From: Paludibacteraceae bacterium | Lineage (GTDB): Bacteria; Bacteroidota; Bacteroidia; Bacteroidales; Paludibacteraceae | NCBI GenBank assembly: GCA_017542915.1 | Contig: JAFXWI010000084.1 | Span: 1-61,306 of the forward strand | Direction: 5' to 3' | Length of the DNA stretch: 61,306 bases | In this document: piece by piece, positions 1-7,247 of the stretch | Position numbering within the stretch: the first letter of the stretch is position 1 | Layout: every line of letters begins with the position of its first letter | Notes under the pieces: generated by a model | Told to the model about the DNA's origin: nothing | What the model saw: the letters and a program-made list of their open reading frames with translations, nothing else | The model's database searches: none | Position numbers and translations under genes: made by a program

Positions 1-1
1 G

Positions 2-184
2 TCATTGGGTTTGGTGAAGGACAAAGAGGGATACAATGCGGATGATCCGTGTCCGAACAGCTATGAGTACAAGTCGCAGGACAAATCCGAAGGAAGACCG
101 AGTTGGGTACGCGTGCTGAGCAAGCCTGTTTTGCCGGACGGAACAAAAATAGACCCAAAGAAGTGGATAAAAAATACACATTGA
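2..184 (+). CDS. C-terminal end of an unknown protein (5' truncated)
   Basis: An open frame enters from the left edge and stops with TGA at 182-184, giving the last 60 residues of a protein. The tail is polar, rich in Lys and Asp, and ends in KKWIKNTH. I see no recognisable domain, so no function is offered. The frame is followed 30 nt later by a good intrinsic terminator, and codon use looks like that of neighbouring genes, which supports it as a real gene end. Nothing upstream is visible to decide its family. Confidence 0.6.
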   Translation, partial: SLGLVKDKEGYNADDPCPNSYEYKSQDKSEGRPSWVRVLSKPVLPDGTKIDPKKWIKNTH

Positions 185-213
185 TGTAGAAAAATTGACG
201 GAAAAGAGAGAAA

Positions 214-238
214 AGGAGCGTTTCGGCGCTCTTTTTTA
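214..238 (+). terminator. Intrinsic terminator after the partial gene
   Basis: Stem GAGCG (216-220) pairs with CGCTC (227-231) around a 6-nt loop and is followed by a run of six T. It separates the truncated first gene from the dapB promoter. Confidence 0.75.
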
Positions 239-246
239 TACATATA

Positions 247-278
247 CTTGTATATGTACGTTTTTTTTTGTAACTTTG
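247..278 (+). promoter_or_regulatory. Bacteroidota-type promoter of dapB
   Basis: TTG at 248-250, exactly 20 nt, then the -7 element TAACTTTG at 271-278. The -33 region reads CTTGTATATG, matching the extended form seen at other promoters in this window. Transcription should start around 285, leaving a leader of about 120 nt before dapB. Confidence 0.75.
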
Positions 279-331
279 CACGCTTTTTTGATATGCGCGC
301 ATATATAGCGCGTGATACAAAAAGGGGATCA

Positions 332-402
332 CGCCAAGTTTGGCGGATATATAAAAACAAAAGAAGACAGATATAAGAACCAAAGAAGACAGATATAAGA
401 AC
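332..402 (+). repeat. dapB leader: small hairpin and 22-bp direct repeat
   Basis: CGCCAA (332-337) pairs with TTGGCG (340-345). Then a 22-bp unit ending in GACAGATATAAGAAC occurs twice back to back (358-380 and 380-402), the second copy touching the dapB ATG at 403. No strong Shine-Dalgarno is visible. The duplication may double the translation-initiation region, but that is inference. Confidence 0.6.
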
Positions 403-1071
403 ATGAAGATAGCAATCATCGGATACGGAAAAATGGGGCACATGATTGAAGAAGTTGCCCTTGAGCGCGGACACCAAGTGGTCGCGCGGATTGATGCAGG
501 CGATGCTTTCGACCTGAAGGAAGCCGACGTAGCGATTGAGTTTACGACGCCGGCGACAGCGGAGGCAAATATCCGCGCAGCGTGGGCGCAAGGTGTGCCG
601 GTTATCTCCGGCACCACGGGGTGGAAGCCGGAAGAATTAAAAATTAAAAATTATAAATTAAAAATTGAAGGCAATAAAGTTGTCATCCGGAACGAGGAAG
701 GCAAAGTGATGCTTGTATGGAGCAGTAACTACTCTGTGGGCGTGAATATCTTCTTCGACATCAACCAACTGTTAGCCGAAAAAATGTCCGAGCAGCCGCA
801 ATACACGCCTTCTATCACCGAGACGCACCATATTCACAAACTCGATAAGCCGAGCGGAACGGCAAAGACCTTAGCAGAGCAGATAGAAGATAAATTAAAA
901 ATTAAAAATTACGAATTAAAAATTGAATCCATTCGTGAGGGAGAAGTGCCGGGGACGCATGAGGTGAAATGGGATAGCGAGGAAGATACGATCGTTATTA
1001 CCCACATCGCTAAGGGTCGCAGAGGGTTTGCATTGGGAGCAGTCTTAGCCGCAGAGGGTTTAGATTGTTAA
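403..1071 (+). CDS. dapB: 4-hydroxy-tetrahydrodipicolinate reductase
   Basis: DapB catalyses the NAD(P)H-dependent reduction step of the diaminopimelate/lysine pathway in the cytoplasm. The N-terminal dinucleotide-binding motif GYGKMG (7-12), the substrate motif THHIHKLDKPSGTA with His142/His143 and Lys149, and the late motif GRRGFALGAV (205-214) are all present. Two oddities stand out. Residues 78-89 and 164-175 read ELKIKNYKLKIE and KLKIKNYELKIE, encoded by AT-rich ATTAAAA-type repeats inserted in frame. The protein also stops about 20 residues earlier than usual for the family, because the TAA lies in another repeat array (1067-1105). The motifs argue that it is still functional. It is transcribed from its own promoter at 247-278. 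Confidence 0.92.
   Translation: MKIAIIGYGKMGHMIEEVALERGHQVVARIDAGDAFDLKEADVAIEFTTPATAEANIRAAWAQGVPVISGTTGWKPEELKIKNYKLKIEGNKVVIRNEEGKVMLVWSSNYSVGVNIFFDINQLLAEKMSEQPQYTPSITETHHIHKLDKPSGTAKTLAEQIEDKLKIKNYELKIESIREGEVPGTHEVKWDSEEDTIVITHIAKGRRGFALGAVLAAEGLDC
635..668 (+). repeat. In-frame ATTAAAA-type repeat in dapB (copy 1)
   Basis: Quasi-tandem ATTAAAA heptamers encode residues 78-89 of DapB. The same sequence occurs in the gaps at 4288-4314, 8682-8715, 9338-9360 and elsewhere, so this is a dispersed repeat and not native dapB sequence. Confidence 0.85.
891..926 (+). repeat. In-frame ATTAAAA-type repeat in dapB (copy 2)
   Basis: A second heptamer array, nearly identical to the one at 635-668, encodes residues 164-175. 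Frame is preserved. Confidence 0.85.
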
Positions 1072-1105
1072 ACTGTTAAGCCGTTAAACTGTTAAACTGT
1101 TACAC
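1067..1105. repeat. GTTAAACT octamer array spanning the dapB stop
   Basis: Five degenerate 8-nt units of the GTTAAACT type. The first supplies the TAA stop of dapB. The rest of the gap to lepB (1106-1257) holds AT-rich near-repeats of TATAAGGAATCA at 1146-1186 and AT-rich sequence. I see no gene and no clear promoter there. Confidence 0.8.
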
Positions 1106-1257
1106 ATAGGACCTGGGATGCTGGCGGGTTGCAGGTACCAAGGTTAATATATAAGGAATCATTAAGGAATATATAAGGAATCACTAAAGTTTTAAACGCT
1201 CTGTATTATATACATAGTATATAATACTATATAAAAGAGCAAAAATTATATAGCAAG

Positions 1258-2655
1258 ATGAAAAGTTTCAAAGACAGGATAGCAGAAGTGACACGCGGAG
1301 GATGGATCCGCGCAGGCATTTGGTGTTCGCTATACGTAGCATTCGTGGTTTGGGTAGCATGGGGTGATTGGAAGAGTCTGGGTTGGCTCGTGCTGCTACC
1401 ACTTGTGGCGGATATGTTCACCACAAAGTATATCAACTACGGATGGTGGAAGAAATACAAGCCGGAAGAGTCGAATGTCGAAAGTCAAAAGTCAAAAGCA
1501 GGCAATGCGTTTCTGTACACTTTGTTCAGCTGGATAGACGCGATTTTGTTTGCGTTAGTGGCGGTGTATTTTATCAATATCTATATTTTTCAGAACTATC
1601 AGATTCCGAGTTCGAGTTTGGAGAAGAGTTTGCGGGTCGGAGATTTCCTGTACGTAAGCAAGATGGCTTACGGAGCCCGTGTGCCGCAGACTCCGCTGAG
1701 CATGCCGTTGGTACAACACACGATGCCGGCATGGTTAGGCGGCGGAAAGAGTTATCTAGACAAGCCGCATTGGGAGTACAAGCGTCTCAAAGGTTGGACA
1801 AGTCCGAAGAAAGGCGATATTGTGGTGTTTAATTTTCCGGCAGGAGATACCGTTTGCACGAAGATGCAGAATCCGGATTACTATACCCTCAAACATTACT
1901 ACGGCGAGGCGTTGGTGAAGAGCCGGAAGGATGTGTTCGGCGAGATCGTCGTGCGTCCTGTGGACAGAAGAGAGAACTACGTGAAGCGTTGTGTGGGCGA
2001 GCCGGGAGACAGTTTGCGTATAATCGACAATGTCGTTTATACGAAGTCGAAAGTCGAAAGTCAAAAGTCGAAAGCAACGTGGGTCCGTGAGCCGGAGAGA
2101 GAGGGTTTGCAGTTGAACTACTTAGTACGGACAGACGGACACGTGTTCGGTGGGAAATACTTGGAGAAAGTGGGTATCAGCGTAGCAGACCGGATACAGG
2201 TAGATGCACAGACTTGGCATTTTCCGTTGACCGAGGAGATGAAGGCGGAGTTAGAGAAGAACCCGCATGTGGTAGCGATGATTGTAGAGCCGGAAGAGCG
2301 AGGCGGAGATGTCTATCCGCTCGGACATAACTCGTGGACGAGGGATAACTACGGACCGATTTATATTCCGCGCAAAGGGGATAAGATCATGATTACCGAG
2401 GAGAACTACCGGGTCTATAAACGCATAGCGGACGCCTATGAGTTCAAACCGATGCATGTAGGAGAGGAATATGAGTTTGAGATGGATTATTACTGGATGC
2501 AAGGCGACAACAGGCATAATAGTGCGGACAGCCGTTATTGGGGCTTTGTGCCGGAGGATCATATAGTAGGACGACCTGTGTTTATTTGGCTGAGTTTGGA
2601 TAAAGACACACATTCTATTCGCTGGAACAGGCTTGGCATGAATGCCAAACGTTAA
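1258..2655 (+). CDS. lepB: Signal peptidase I
   Basis: Membrane-bound leader peptidase that removes signal peptides on the periplasmic face. Two hydrophobic segments lie near residues 20-50 and 86-110. The catalytic Ser motif PSSSLEKSLRVGDF places the nucleophile at Ser120. The Lys motif YVKRCVGEPGDS gives Lys243. The last box GDNRHNSADSRYWG lies near the C-terminus. The 465-residue length and the long insert between the Lys box and the last box are usual for Bacteroidales LepB. Residues 71-81 and 263-273 are encoded by GTCAAAA-type heptamer repeats in frame, giving the Lys/Ser-rich NVESQKSK twice. The first lies in the loop between the membrane segments, the second near the start of the variable insert. 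Confidence 0.93.
   Translation: MKSFKDRIAEVTRGGWIRAGIWCSLYVAFVVWVAWGDWKSLGWLVLLPLVADMFTTKYINYGWWKKYKPEESNVESQKSKAGNAFLYTLFSWIDAILFALVAVYFINIYIFQNYQIPSSSLEKSLRVGDFLYVSKMAYGARVPQTPLSMPLVQHTMPAWLGGGKSYLDKPHWEYKRLKGWTSPKKGDIVVFNFPAGDTVCTKMQNPDYYTLKHYYGEALVKSRKDVFGEIVVRPVDRRENYVKRCVGEPGDSLRIIDNVVYTKSKVESQKSKATWVREPEREGLQLNYLVRTDGHVFGGKYLEKVGISVADRIQVDAQTWHFPLTEEMKAELEKNPHVVAMIVEPEERGGDVYPLGHNSWTRDNYGPIYIPRKGDKIMITEENYRVYKRIADAYEFKPMHVGEEYEFEMDYYWMQGDNRHNSADSRYWGFVPEDHIVGRPVFIWLSLDKDTHSIRWNRLGMNAKR
1470..1499 (+). repeat. In-frame GTCAAAA-type repeat in lepB (copy 1)
   Basis: Heptamers GTCGAAA and GTCAAAA in tandem encode residues 71-81 between the two membrane segments of LepB. Confidence 0.8.
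2041..2075 (+). repeat. In-frame GTCAAAA-type repeat in lepB (copy 2)
   Basis: The same heptamer family as at 1470-1499, encoding residues 262-273, again in frame and again hydrophilic. Confidence 0.8.
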
Positions 2656-2694
2656 AGAGTTAAAGAGTTAAAATGGTTTGGTTTGCAACCAAAC
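2651..2694. repeat. GTTAAAGA octamer array and 8-bp hairpin after lepB
   Basis: The lepB stop TAA lies in GTTAAAGA units (2651-2673). Directly after, GTTTGGTT (2676-2683) pairs with AACCAAAC (2687-2694) around a 3-nt loop. No T-run follows, so it is not a convincing terminator. Confidence 0.65.
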
Positions 2695-2705
2695 GTTAAA
2701 TTGTT

Positions 2706-3233
2706 ATGGTACTACCCACAGCATATTTGCCGCCGAGGTCGTATATGGAGACACTGATGAGCGAGCCGGCAAGGATTGAGCAGATGGAGACGTTTGAGAA
2801 ACAGACGTTTCGCAATCGGGCACTCATCCGCGACGCCAAAGGCGAGTTAGTGCGACTGACGATACCGATGAAGAAAGTGGAACACAAACAGTTGACGCGC
2901 GACATCGAGATCAGTTACCAGACTCGATGGCAACATCAACACTGGATTACCCTTGTCAGCACATACCAACACACACCTTACTTTCTGTATTTCGCGGACT
3001 ACCTCAAGCCGTTCTACGAGAAGGAGTACAAGTGGTTGTTGGACCTGAACGACGAGATGAATGCGACGCTCGCCTCGCTGATAAAACGGGAAAGGCCGAC
3101 ATTAGTCGAAAGTCAAAAGTCAAAAGTCAAAAGCCGTACAGAGGACTGGAGCGGACAGATTTGGACAGACAAACATCCGTGGCAAACGGAGTTGAGCGTG
3201 TTAGACACGCTGTTTGATGATTTGAAGATTTGA
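2706..3233 (+). CDS. WbqC family protein
   Basis: The start MVLPTAYLPP followed by NRALIRD and LTIPMKK resembles the WbqC family (PF08889), cytoplasmic proteins often found near surface-polysaccharide genes and of uncertain enzymatic role. At 175 residues it is slightly shorter than typical members, which are about 200. Residues 134-143 are encoded by a GTCAAAA heptamer repeat (3103-3132) in frame, near the C-terminus. The last residues DDLKI and the stop come from an ATTTGAAG-type array that runs into the ilvE start. Lies 50 nt after lepB and is probably co-transcribed with it. Family assignment is by eye. Confidence 0.75.
   Translation: MVLPTAYLPPRSYMETLMSEPARIEQMETFEKQTFRNRALIRDAKGELVRLTIPMKKVEHKQLTRDIEISYQTRWQHQHWITLVSTYQHTPYFLYFADYLKPFYEKEYKWLLDLNDEMNATLASLIKRERPTLVESQKSKVKSRTEDWSGQIWTDKHPWQTELSVLDTLFDDLKI
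3103..3134 (+). repeat. In-frame GTCAAAA-type repeat in the wbqC-like gene
   Basis: Four heptamer units (GTCGAAA, then GTCAAAA three times) encode a VESQKSKVKS segment. This is the third gene in a row carrying this family in frame. Confidence 0.8.
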
Positions 3234-3246
3234 ATATTTGAAAATG
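3215..3246. repeat. GATTTGAA octamer array between wbqC-like gene and ilvE
   Basis: Degenerate 8-nt units supply the last codons and stop of the upstream gene and run to the ATG of ilvE. Confidence 0.7.
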
Positions 3247-4293
3247 AATATTGATTGGAGTAAATTAGGATTTCATTACACTGAGCCGGATTTTATTGTT
3301 CGCTCAGCGTATCATGATGGCAAATGGGAGGAACCGTACGCTACTAAAGACAAGTTCCTGCATTTGCATGTATCGGCTACTTGTCTGCAATACGGACAGG
3401 AGGCGTTCGAGGGGTTGAAAGCGTTCCGCGGAGTGGACGGTAAGATCCGTATCTTCCGTTGGCGAGAGAACGCCAAACGCATGGCGAAGAGCGCCGAGGG
3501 ACTGTATATGGCGCCTGTGCCGGAGGAGTTATTCGGCAAAGCGATCCGGTTAGCGTTGGAGAAAAACATGGATTTTCTGCCGCCTTACGGAACAGGGGCT
3601 ACCTTGTATTTCCGACCCTTACTGATCGGCACCACACCGCGTCTGGGTGTCGGACCGGGAAGAGATTTTGAGTTTATAGTGATCCCTTCACCAATCGGTC
3701 CGTACTACCCGGGTAAGTTCCACTGCACGACGTTTGTGGTGAACAGGCATGTGGATCGTGCGGCGCCTTATGGAACGGGAACATTCAAAGTGGGCGGTAA
3801 CTACGCATCATCGTTCCGTGCGACCGAACCGGCACATGCGCAAGGCATGGACTGTCTGTTCCTCGACGCCAAATATCATCGGTATATTGATGAGTGTTCG
3901 GCTGCGAATTTTATTGGGATAAAGAAGCCTACCCCCAACCCCTCCCTAAAAGGAGGGGAGTCTCAGATCGAGTATCTGACTCCGCGGAGTAGCGCTATTT
4001 TGCCGAGTATCACGAATGACAGTCTGATGACCTTGGCAAAGGATTTGGGAATGAAAGTGACGAGAAGGCATATTCGGTTAGAGGAGTTAAGCGAGATGAG
4101 CGAGGCCGCAGCCTGCGGAACAGCGTGCGTAATTAGTCCGATTGATAAGGTGATTGACCCCGAGAACAACCGGATTTATCACTTGAGCGACGAACCGGGA
4201 CCGGTGCTGACGAAACTCTACCACGCGCTGAAGGATATACAGTACGGAAGAGCAGAGGATAAGCACGGATGGTGTGAGGTGATTGAAAATTAA
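3244..4293 (+). CDS. ilvE: Branched-chain amino acid aminotransferase
   Basis: PLP-dependent class IV aminotransferase that interconverts Leu/Ile/Val with their 2-oxo acids in the cytoplasm. The FEGLKAFRG segment, the Schiff-base Lys in TFKVGGNYASS (Lys182, counting from the ATG at 3244), EYLTPRSSAILPSITN and GTACVISPI fit the long BCAT form. Start: a TTG lies two codons upstream at 3238, but the ATG at 3244 is preferred. Residues 227-241 (PTPNPSLKGGE core) are an in-frame insertion between NFIGIKK and EYLTP. It is encoded by a GC-rich hairpin element that is foreign in composition to the gene. Confidence 0.93.
   Translation: MNIDWSKLGFHYTEPDFIVRSAYHDGKWEEPYATKDKFLHLHVSATCLQYGQEAFEGLKAFRGVDGKIRIFRWRENAKRMAKSAEGLYMAPVPEELFGKAIRLALEKNMDFLPPYGTGATLYFRPLLIGTTPRLGVGPGRDFEFIVIPSPIGPYYPGKFHCTTFVVNRHVDRAAPYGTGTFKVGGNYASSFRATEPAHAQGMDCLFLDAKYHRYIDECSAANFIGIKKPTPNPSLKGGESQIEYLTPRSSAILPSITNDSLMTLAKDLGMKVTRRHIRLEELSEMSEAAACGTACVISPIDKVIDPENNRIYHLSDEPGPVLTKLYHALKDIQYGRAEDKHGWCEVIEN
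3928..3961. repeat. Palindromic PTPNPSLKGGE element inserted in ilvE
   Basis: CCCCTCC (3939-3945) pairs with GGAGGGG (3952-3958) around CTAAAA. I recall translated copies of this element (PTPNPSLKGGE and near variants) from many Bacteroidota genomes. Here it sits in frame in a conserved enzyme. Confidence 0.8.
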
Positions 4294-4430
4294 AAATTAA
4301 GAATTAAAAATTAACAAAGCGTTCTATAGGGTTTTGTACAAACTGAAAAGTCCGTACGTATCTCAATAGTCCGTACCAAACTCCATAAGCCCTTTGTACA
4401 TTGTGAATTATCAATTTAAAATTATAGTTT
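4288..4430 (+). promoter_or_regulatory. ~100-bp leader element A plus ATTAAAA repeat, upstream of the POT transporter
   Basis: After the ATTAAAA array that contains the ilvE stop (4288-4314), the segment 4315-4411 aligns almost without gaps to 11263-11361, upstream of the second flippase. Shared words are CAAAGCG, CTATA, ACTCCA and CCTTTGTACATTGT. It contains the direct repeat AGTCCGTAC. A perfect TAnnTTTG box is not present. It could be a regulatory leader or a small non-autonomous mobile element. Confidence 0.55.
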
Positions 4431-5969
4431 ATGTTTAAGAATCAACCAAAAGGATTATTTGCGCTCGCATTGGCGAACACAGGCGAGCGATTCGGCTACT
4501 ACACGATGTTAGCCGTGTTTGCGCTGTTCCTGCGCGCCAATTTCGGTCTGTCCGCATCTGCGGCAGGCACTATTTATGCCACGTTTTTGGCTTTCGTGTA
4601 CTTCTTGCCTTTGATTGGAGGTATTTTAGCCGACAAGATCGGTTACGGTAAGTGCGTGACGATCGGTATCATCATTATGTTTTTGGGCTACGTGCTTTTG
4701 GCTATCCCGATGGGAGGTGTGGAGTACGGTAGTACCGCAGTAGCGATGACCGGCATGATCGGCGCGTTAGTGCTGATCTCATTCGGAACGGGTCTGTTCA
4801 AAGGTAATCTGCAAGTGATGGTGGGTAACTTGTTTGACGATCCTCAGTACGCCGACCGTCGTGACGCTGCATTCTCGCTGTTCTATATGGCGATTAACAT
4901 CGGTGCTATGTTTGCTCCGACAGCAGCTGTGAAGATCATGGCTTGGGCTCAGGAGAGTCTGGGTACCAGTGTGAACGACAGTTACCACTTCGCCTTCGCC
5001 GTAGCGTGCGCTTCGCTGGTATTCAGTATAGCTATTTACTATGCTTGCCGTCCTTGGTTCAAGCACGTAGAGAACACCGCTAAGCAGGCCGCAGCCAGTG
5101 GTCAGCAGGTGGTAGAACTGACTCCTGAGCAGACCAAGAAACGTATTGTAGCGCTCTGTCTGGTGTTTACGGTAGTGCTGTTCTTCTGGATGGCTTTCCA
5201 CCAGAACGGTCTGACGCTGACGTATTTCGCTAATGAGTTCGTGACGCCGGTAGTAACGGGTGTTCAGACGATGGCATTTGATATCTGGAATCTGGTATTG
5301 GTAGCAATCCTCGTATACGCGCTGTTCGGTGTGTTTGGAGAAGGAGAGAGAAAATCAAAGATGATCTGGAGCTGTGTGGGTGTATTGGTATTGGTTGCAT
5401 TGGTTTACAAATATTTCCATCATCCGGCAGAGATCGGTATCTCCGCACCTATTTTCCAGCAGTTCAACCCGTTCTACGTAGTAGCCTTGACGCCGGTTAG
5501 TATGGCTATTTTCGGTGCGTTGGCTGCGAAAGGTAAAGAGCCGAGTGCGCCTCGTAAGATCGCCTATGGTATGTTAGTAGCCGCCGCAGCTTACGGACTG
5601 ATGGCATTCTGTTCGATCGGTCTGTTGACCCCGACAGAGCAGGAGTTGGCACGCGTTACCGGAGATGGTACGTTCGTGAACTCCAATGTGCTGATCTTGA
5701 CGTATCTGGTATTGACTTTCGGTGAGTTGTTGCTTAGTCCGATGGGTATCTCGTTTGTGAGCAAAGTAGCTCCTCCGCAATACAAAGGAATGATGATGGG
5801 CGGTTGGTTTGTAGCTACCGCATTGGGTAATTTCCTTGTATCCGTCGGCGGTTATCTGTGGGGCAGCCTGCCTTTGTGGCTCGTTTGGAGCGTGTTCATC
5901 GGTGTTTGTCTGGTGGCAGCAATCTTCATGTTCGCTATCATGGGCAAACTGGAGGATGCTACGAAGTAG
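4431..5969 (+). CDS. POT/PTR family peptide MFS transporter
   Basis: Proton-coupled di-/tripeptide importer of the inner membrane. The N-terminal ANTGERFGYYTMLAVFALFL is the POT ExxERFxYY-type signature (Glu-Arg-Phe-x-Tyr-Tyr), and FYMAINIGAMFAP matches the second POT signature. Twelve or more hydrophobic segments are spread over 512 residues. The ATG follows the ~100-bp element A and an AT-rich stretch, suggesting expression separate from ilvE. The next gene starts 37 nt downstream, after a GTCGTTA array. Confidence 0.88.
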   Translation: MFKNQPKGLFALALANTGERFGYYTMLAVFALFLRANFGLSASAAGTIYATFLAFVYFLPLIGGILADKIGYGKCVTIGIIIMFLGYVLLAIPMGGVEYGSTAVAMTGMIGALVLISFGTGLFKGNLQVMVGNLFDDPQYADRRDAAFSLFYMAINIGAMFAPTAAVKIMAWAQESLGTSVNDSYHFAFAVACASLVFSIAIYYACRPWFKHVENTAKQAAASGQQVVELTPEQTKKRIVALCLVFTVVLFFWMAFHQNGLTLTYFANEFVTPVVTGVQTMAFDIWNLVLVAILVYALFGVFGEGERKSKMIWSCVGVLVLVALVYKYFHHPAEIGISAPIFQQFNPFYVVALTPVSMAIFGALAAKGKEPSAPRKIAYGMLVAAAAYGLMAFCSIGLLTPTEQELARVTGDGTFVNSNVLILTYLVLTFGELLLSPMGISFVSKVAPPQYKGMMMGGWFVATALGNFLVSVGGYLWGSLPLWLVWSVFIGVCLVAAIFMFAIMGKLEDATK

Positions 5970-6003
5970 TCGTTGGTCGTTAGTCGTTAGTCATTCGTCA
6001 AAA
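5970..6003. repeat. GTCGTTA heptamer array
   Basis: GTCGTTG, GTCGTTA, GTCGTTA, GTCATTC units fill the gap between the POT transporter stop and the next ATG (6006). The same family recurs at 36746-36786 and 42975-43017. Confidence 0.8.
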
Positions 6004-6005
6004 CT

Positions 6006-6572
6006 ATGGAAGAGGTAATCAAATATTTTGAAAGTCTTGAGGAACGTATCGCCACTCTGGAAGCAGAGTTGGCGAGCCTCGAGGCGGAAATGGATGAACT
6101 CAAGAATCGTCCCGAACCGGAACCGCAGGTAGTGGAGAAAGTAGTGGAGAAGATTGTCGAGGTAGAGAAACCGGTGGAAGTGATCAAAGAAGTGGTTAAA
6201 GAAGTGGTTAAAGAGCCGGAACCGGTAGCTGAGCCCATTGTTGAAGAACCTATGGTTAAAGAACCTGTGGTTGAAGCAGAGCCGGAACCGGCAGTAAAGG
6301 AAGAACCTGCAGAACAGGCTTCGCCGAAAGCAGCTGTGTACGGCAAGTCGGTAGATGATATCCGTTTGGCAATCTCGTTAGGCGATCGGTTCTTGTACCA
6401 ACGGGAGTTGTTTGATCAGAACGCCGAATTGATGCAACGGACGTTGACGGATATCAATGAGTTGGGTTCGTACGAAGAGGCGATTATGTATATCGGCAAA
6501 CATTTCCAATGGGACACCGAGAGCAAAACGTACCAACAGTTCCTCGTGACTTTACACCGCCGTTTTGGCTAA
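6006..6572 (+). CDS. Coiled-coil and Glu/Pro/Val-repeat protein, conserved C-terminal domain
   Basis: 188 residues in three parts. Residues 1-36 form an amphipathic coiled coil (EERIATLEAELASLEAEMDE). Residues 37-110 are an acidic, degenerate EKVVEKIVEVEKP / KEPEPV linker. Residues 115-188 form a compact domain with LGDRFLYQRELFDQN and YIGKHFQWD. I have seen this C-terminal block in Bacteroidales proteins but know no function for it. There is no signal peptide, so it is probably cytoplasmic. It lies 9 nt upstream of rsmI, suggesting co-transcription. Confidence 0.75.
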   Translation: MEEVIKYFESLEERIATLEAELASLEAEMDELKNRPEPEPQVVEKVVEKIVEVEKPVEVIKEVVKEVVKEPEPVAEPIVEEPMVKEPVVEAEPEPAVKEEPAEQASPKAAVYGKSVDDIRLAISLGDRFLYQRELFDQNAELMQRTLTDINELGSYEEAIMYIGKHFQWDTESKTYQQFLVTLHRRFG

Positions 6573-6581
6573 TTCGCAATT

Positions 6582-7247
6582 ATGTTATATATCGTTCCGA
6601 CACCGGTGGGAAATCTGCAGGACATGACGTTCCGCGCGATAGAGACGCTGAAATCAGTGGATCTGATTTTGGCGGAGGACACGCGTACCAGCGGTATTCT
6701 GTTGCAGCATTTCGACATCCATACACCGCTGAAGAGCCATCATAAGTTCAACGAGCATGAGACTTCTGCGGACATCGTGGAGCGGCTGAAAGCGGGAGCT
6801 AATATAGCCTTGATCAGCGATGCCGGTACACCGGCTATCAGCGATCCCGGGTTCTTCTTGACACGCGCTGCCGCAGAAGCAGGTGTGGAGATACAGTGTT
6901 TGCCCGGTGCAACGGCTTTTGTGCCTGCTTTAGTGGACAGCGGACTGCCGAACAACCACTTCTATTTCGAAGGCTTCTTGCCGCAGAAGAAAGGTCGTCA
7001 GACGAGGTTGCAGTACTTGGCACAGTTGGACGAGACCTTTATCGTCTATGAGTCGCCCTTCCGGTTAGTGAAGACGCTTGAGCAGTTGGCTGCCGTTTGC
7101 GGCGAAGAGCGTAAGGCAAGTGTGAGTCGCGAGATCAGTAAGGTACACGAAGAGACCGTACGGGGCACTCTGACGGAATTGATAAGTCATTTCAAACAAA
7201 CGCCGCCAAAAGGCGAAATAGTAATTTGTGTTGCAGGCAATGAGTGA
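6582..7247 (+). CDS. rsmI: 16S rRNA (cytidine(1402)-2'-O)-methyltransferase
   Basis: SAM-dependent tetrapyrrole-methylase-fold enzyme that 2'-O-methylates C1402 in the ribosomal P site. The start LYIVPTPVGNLQDMTFRA, AEDTRTS and ALISDAGTPAISDPG are the family blocks, followed by GFLPQKKGRQ and the EL..F terminal region. At 221 residues it is the usual length for short RsmI forms. Its 3' end overlaps the next gene, indicating coupling. Confidence 0.93.
   Translation: MLYIVPTPVGNLQDMTFRAIETLKSVDLILAEDTRTSGILLQHFDIHTPLKSHHKFNEHETSADIVERLKAGANIALISDAGTPAISDPGFFLTRAAAEAGVEIQCLPGATAFVPALVDSGLPNNHFYFEGFLPQKKGRQTRLQYLAQLDETFIVYESPFRLVKTLEQLAAVCGEERKASVSREISKVHEETVRGTLTELISHFKQTPPKGEIVICVAGNE

Noticed and set aside
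635..668. Frameshift or assembly error in dapB
   Set aside because: The frame is kept through both arrays and conserved motifs continue on each side, so the segments are genuine in-frame insertions.
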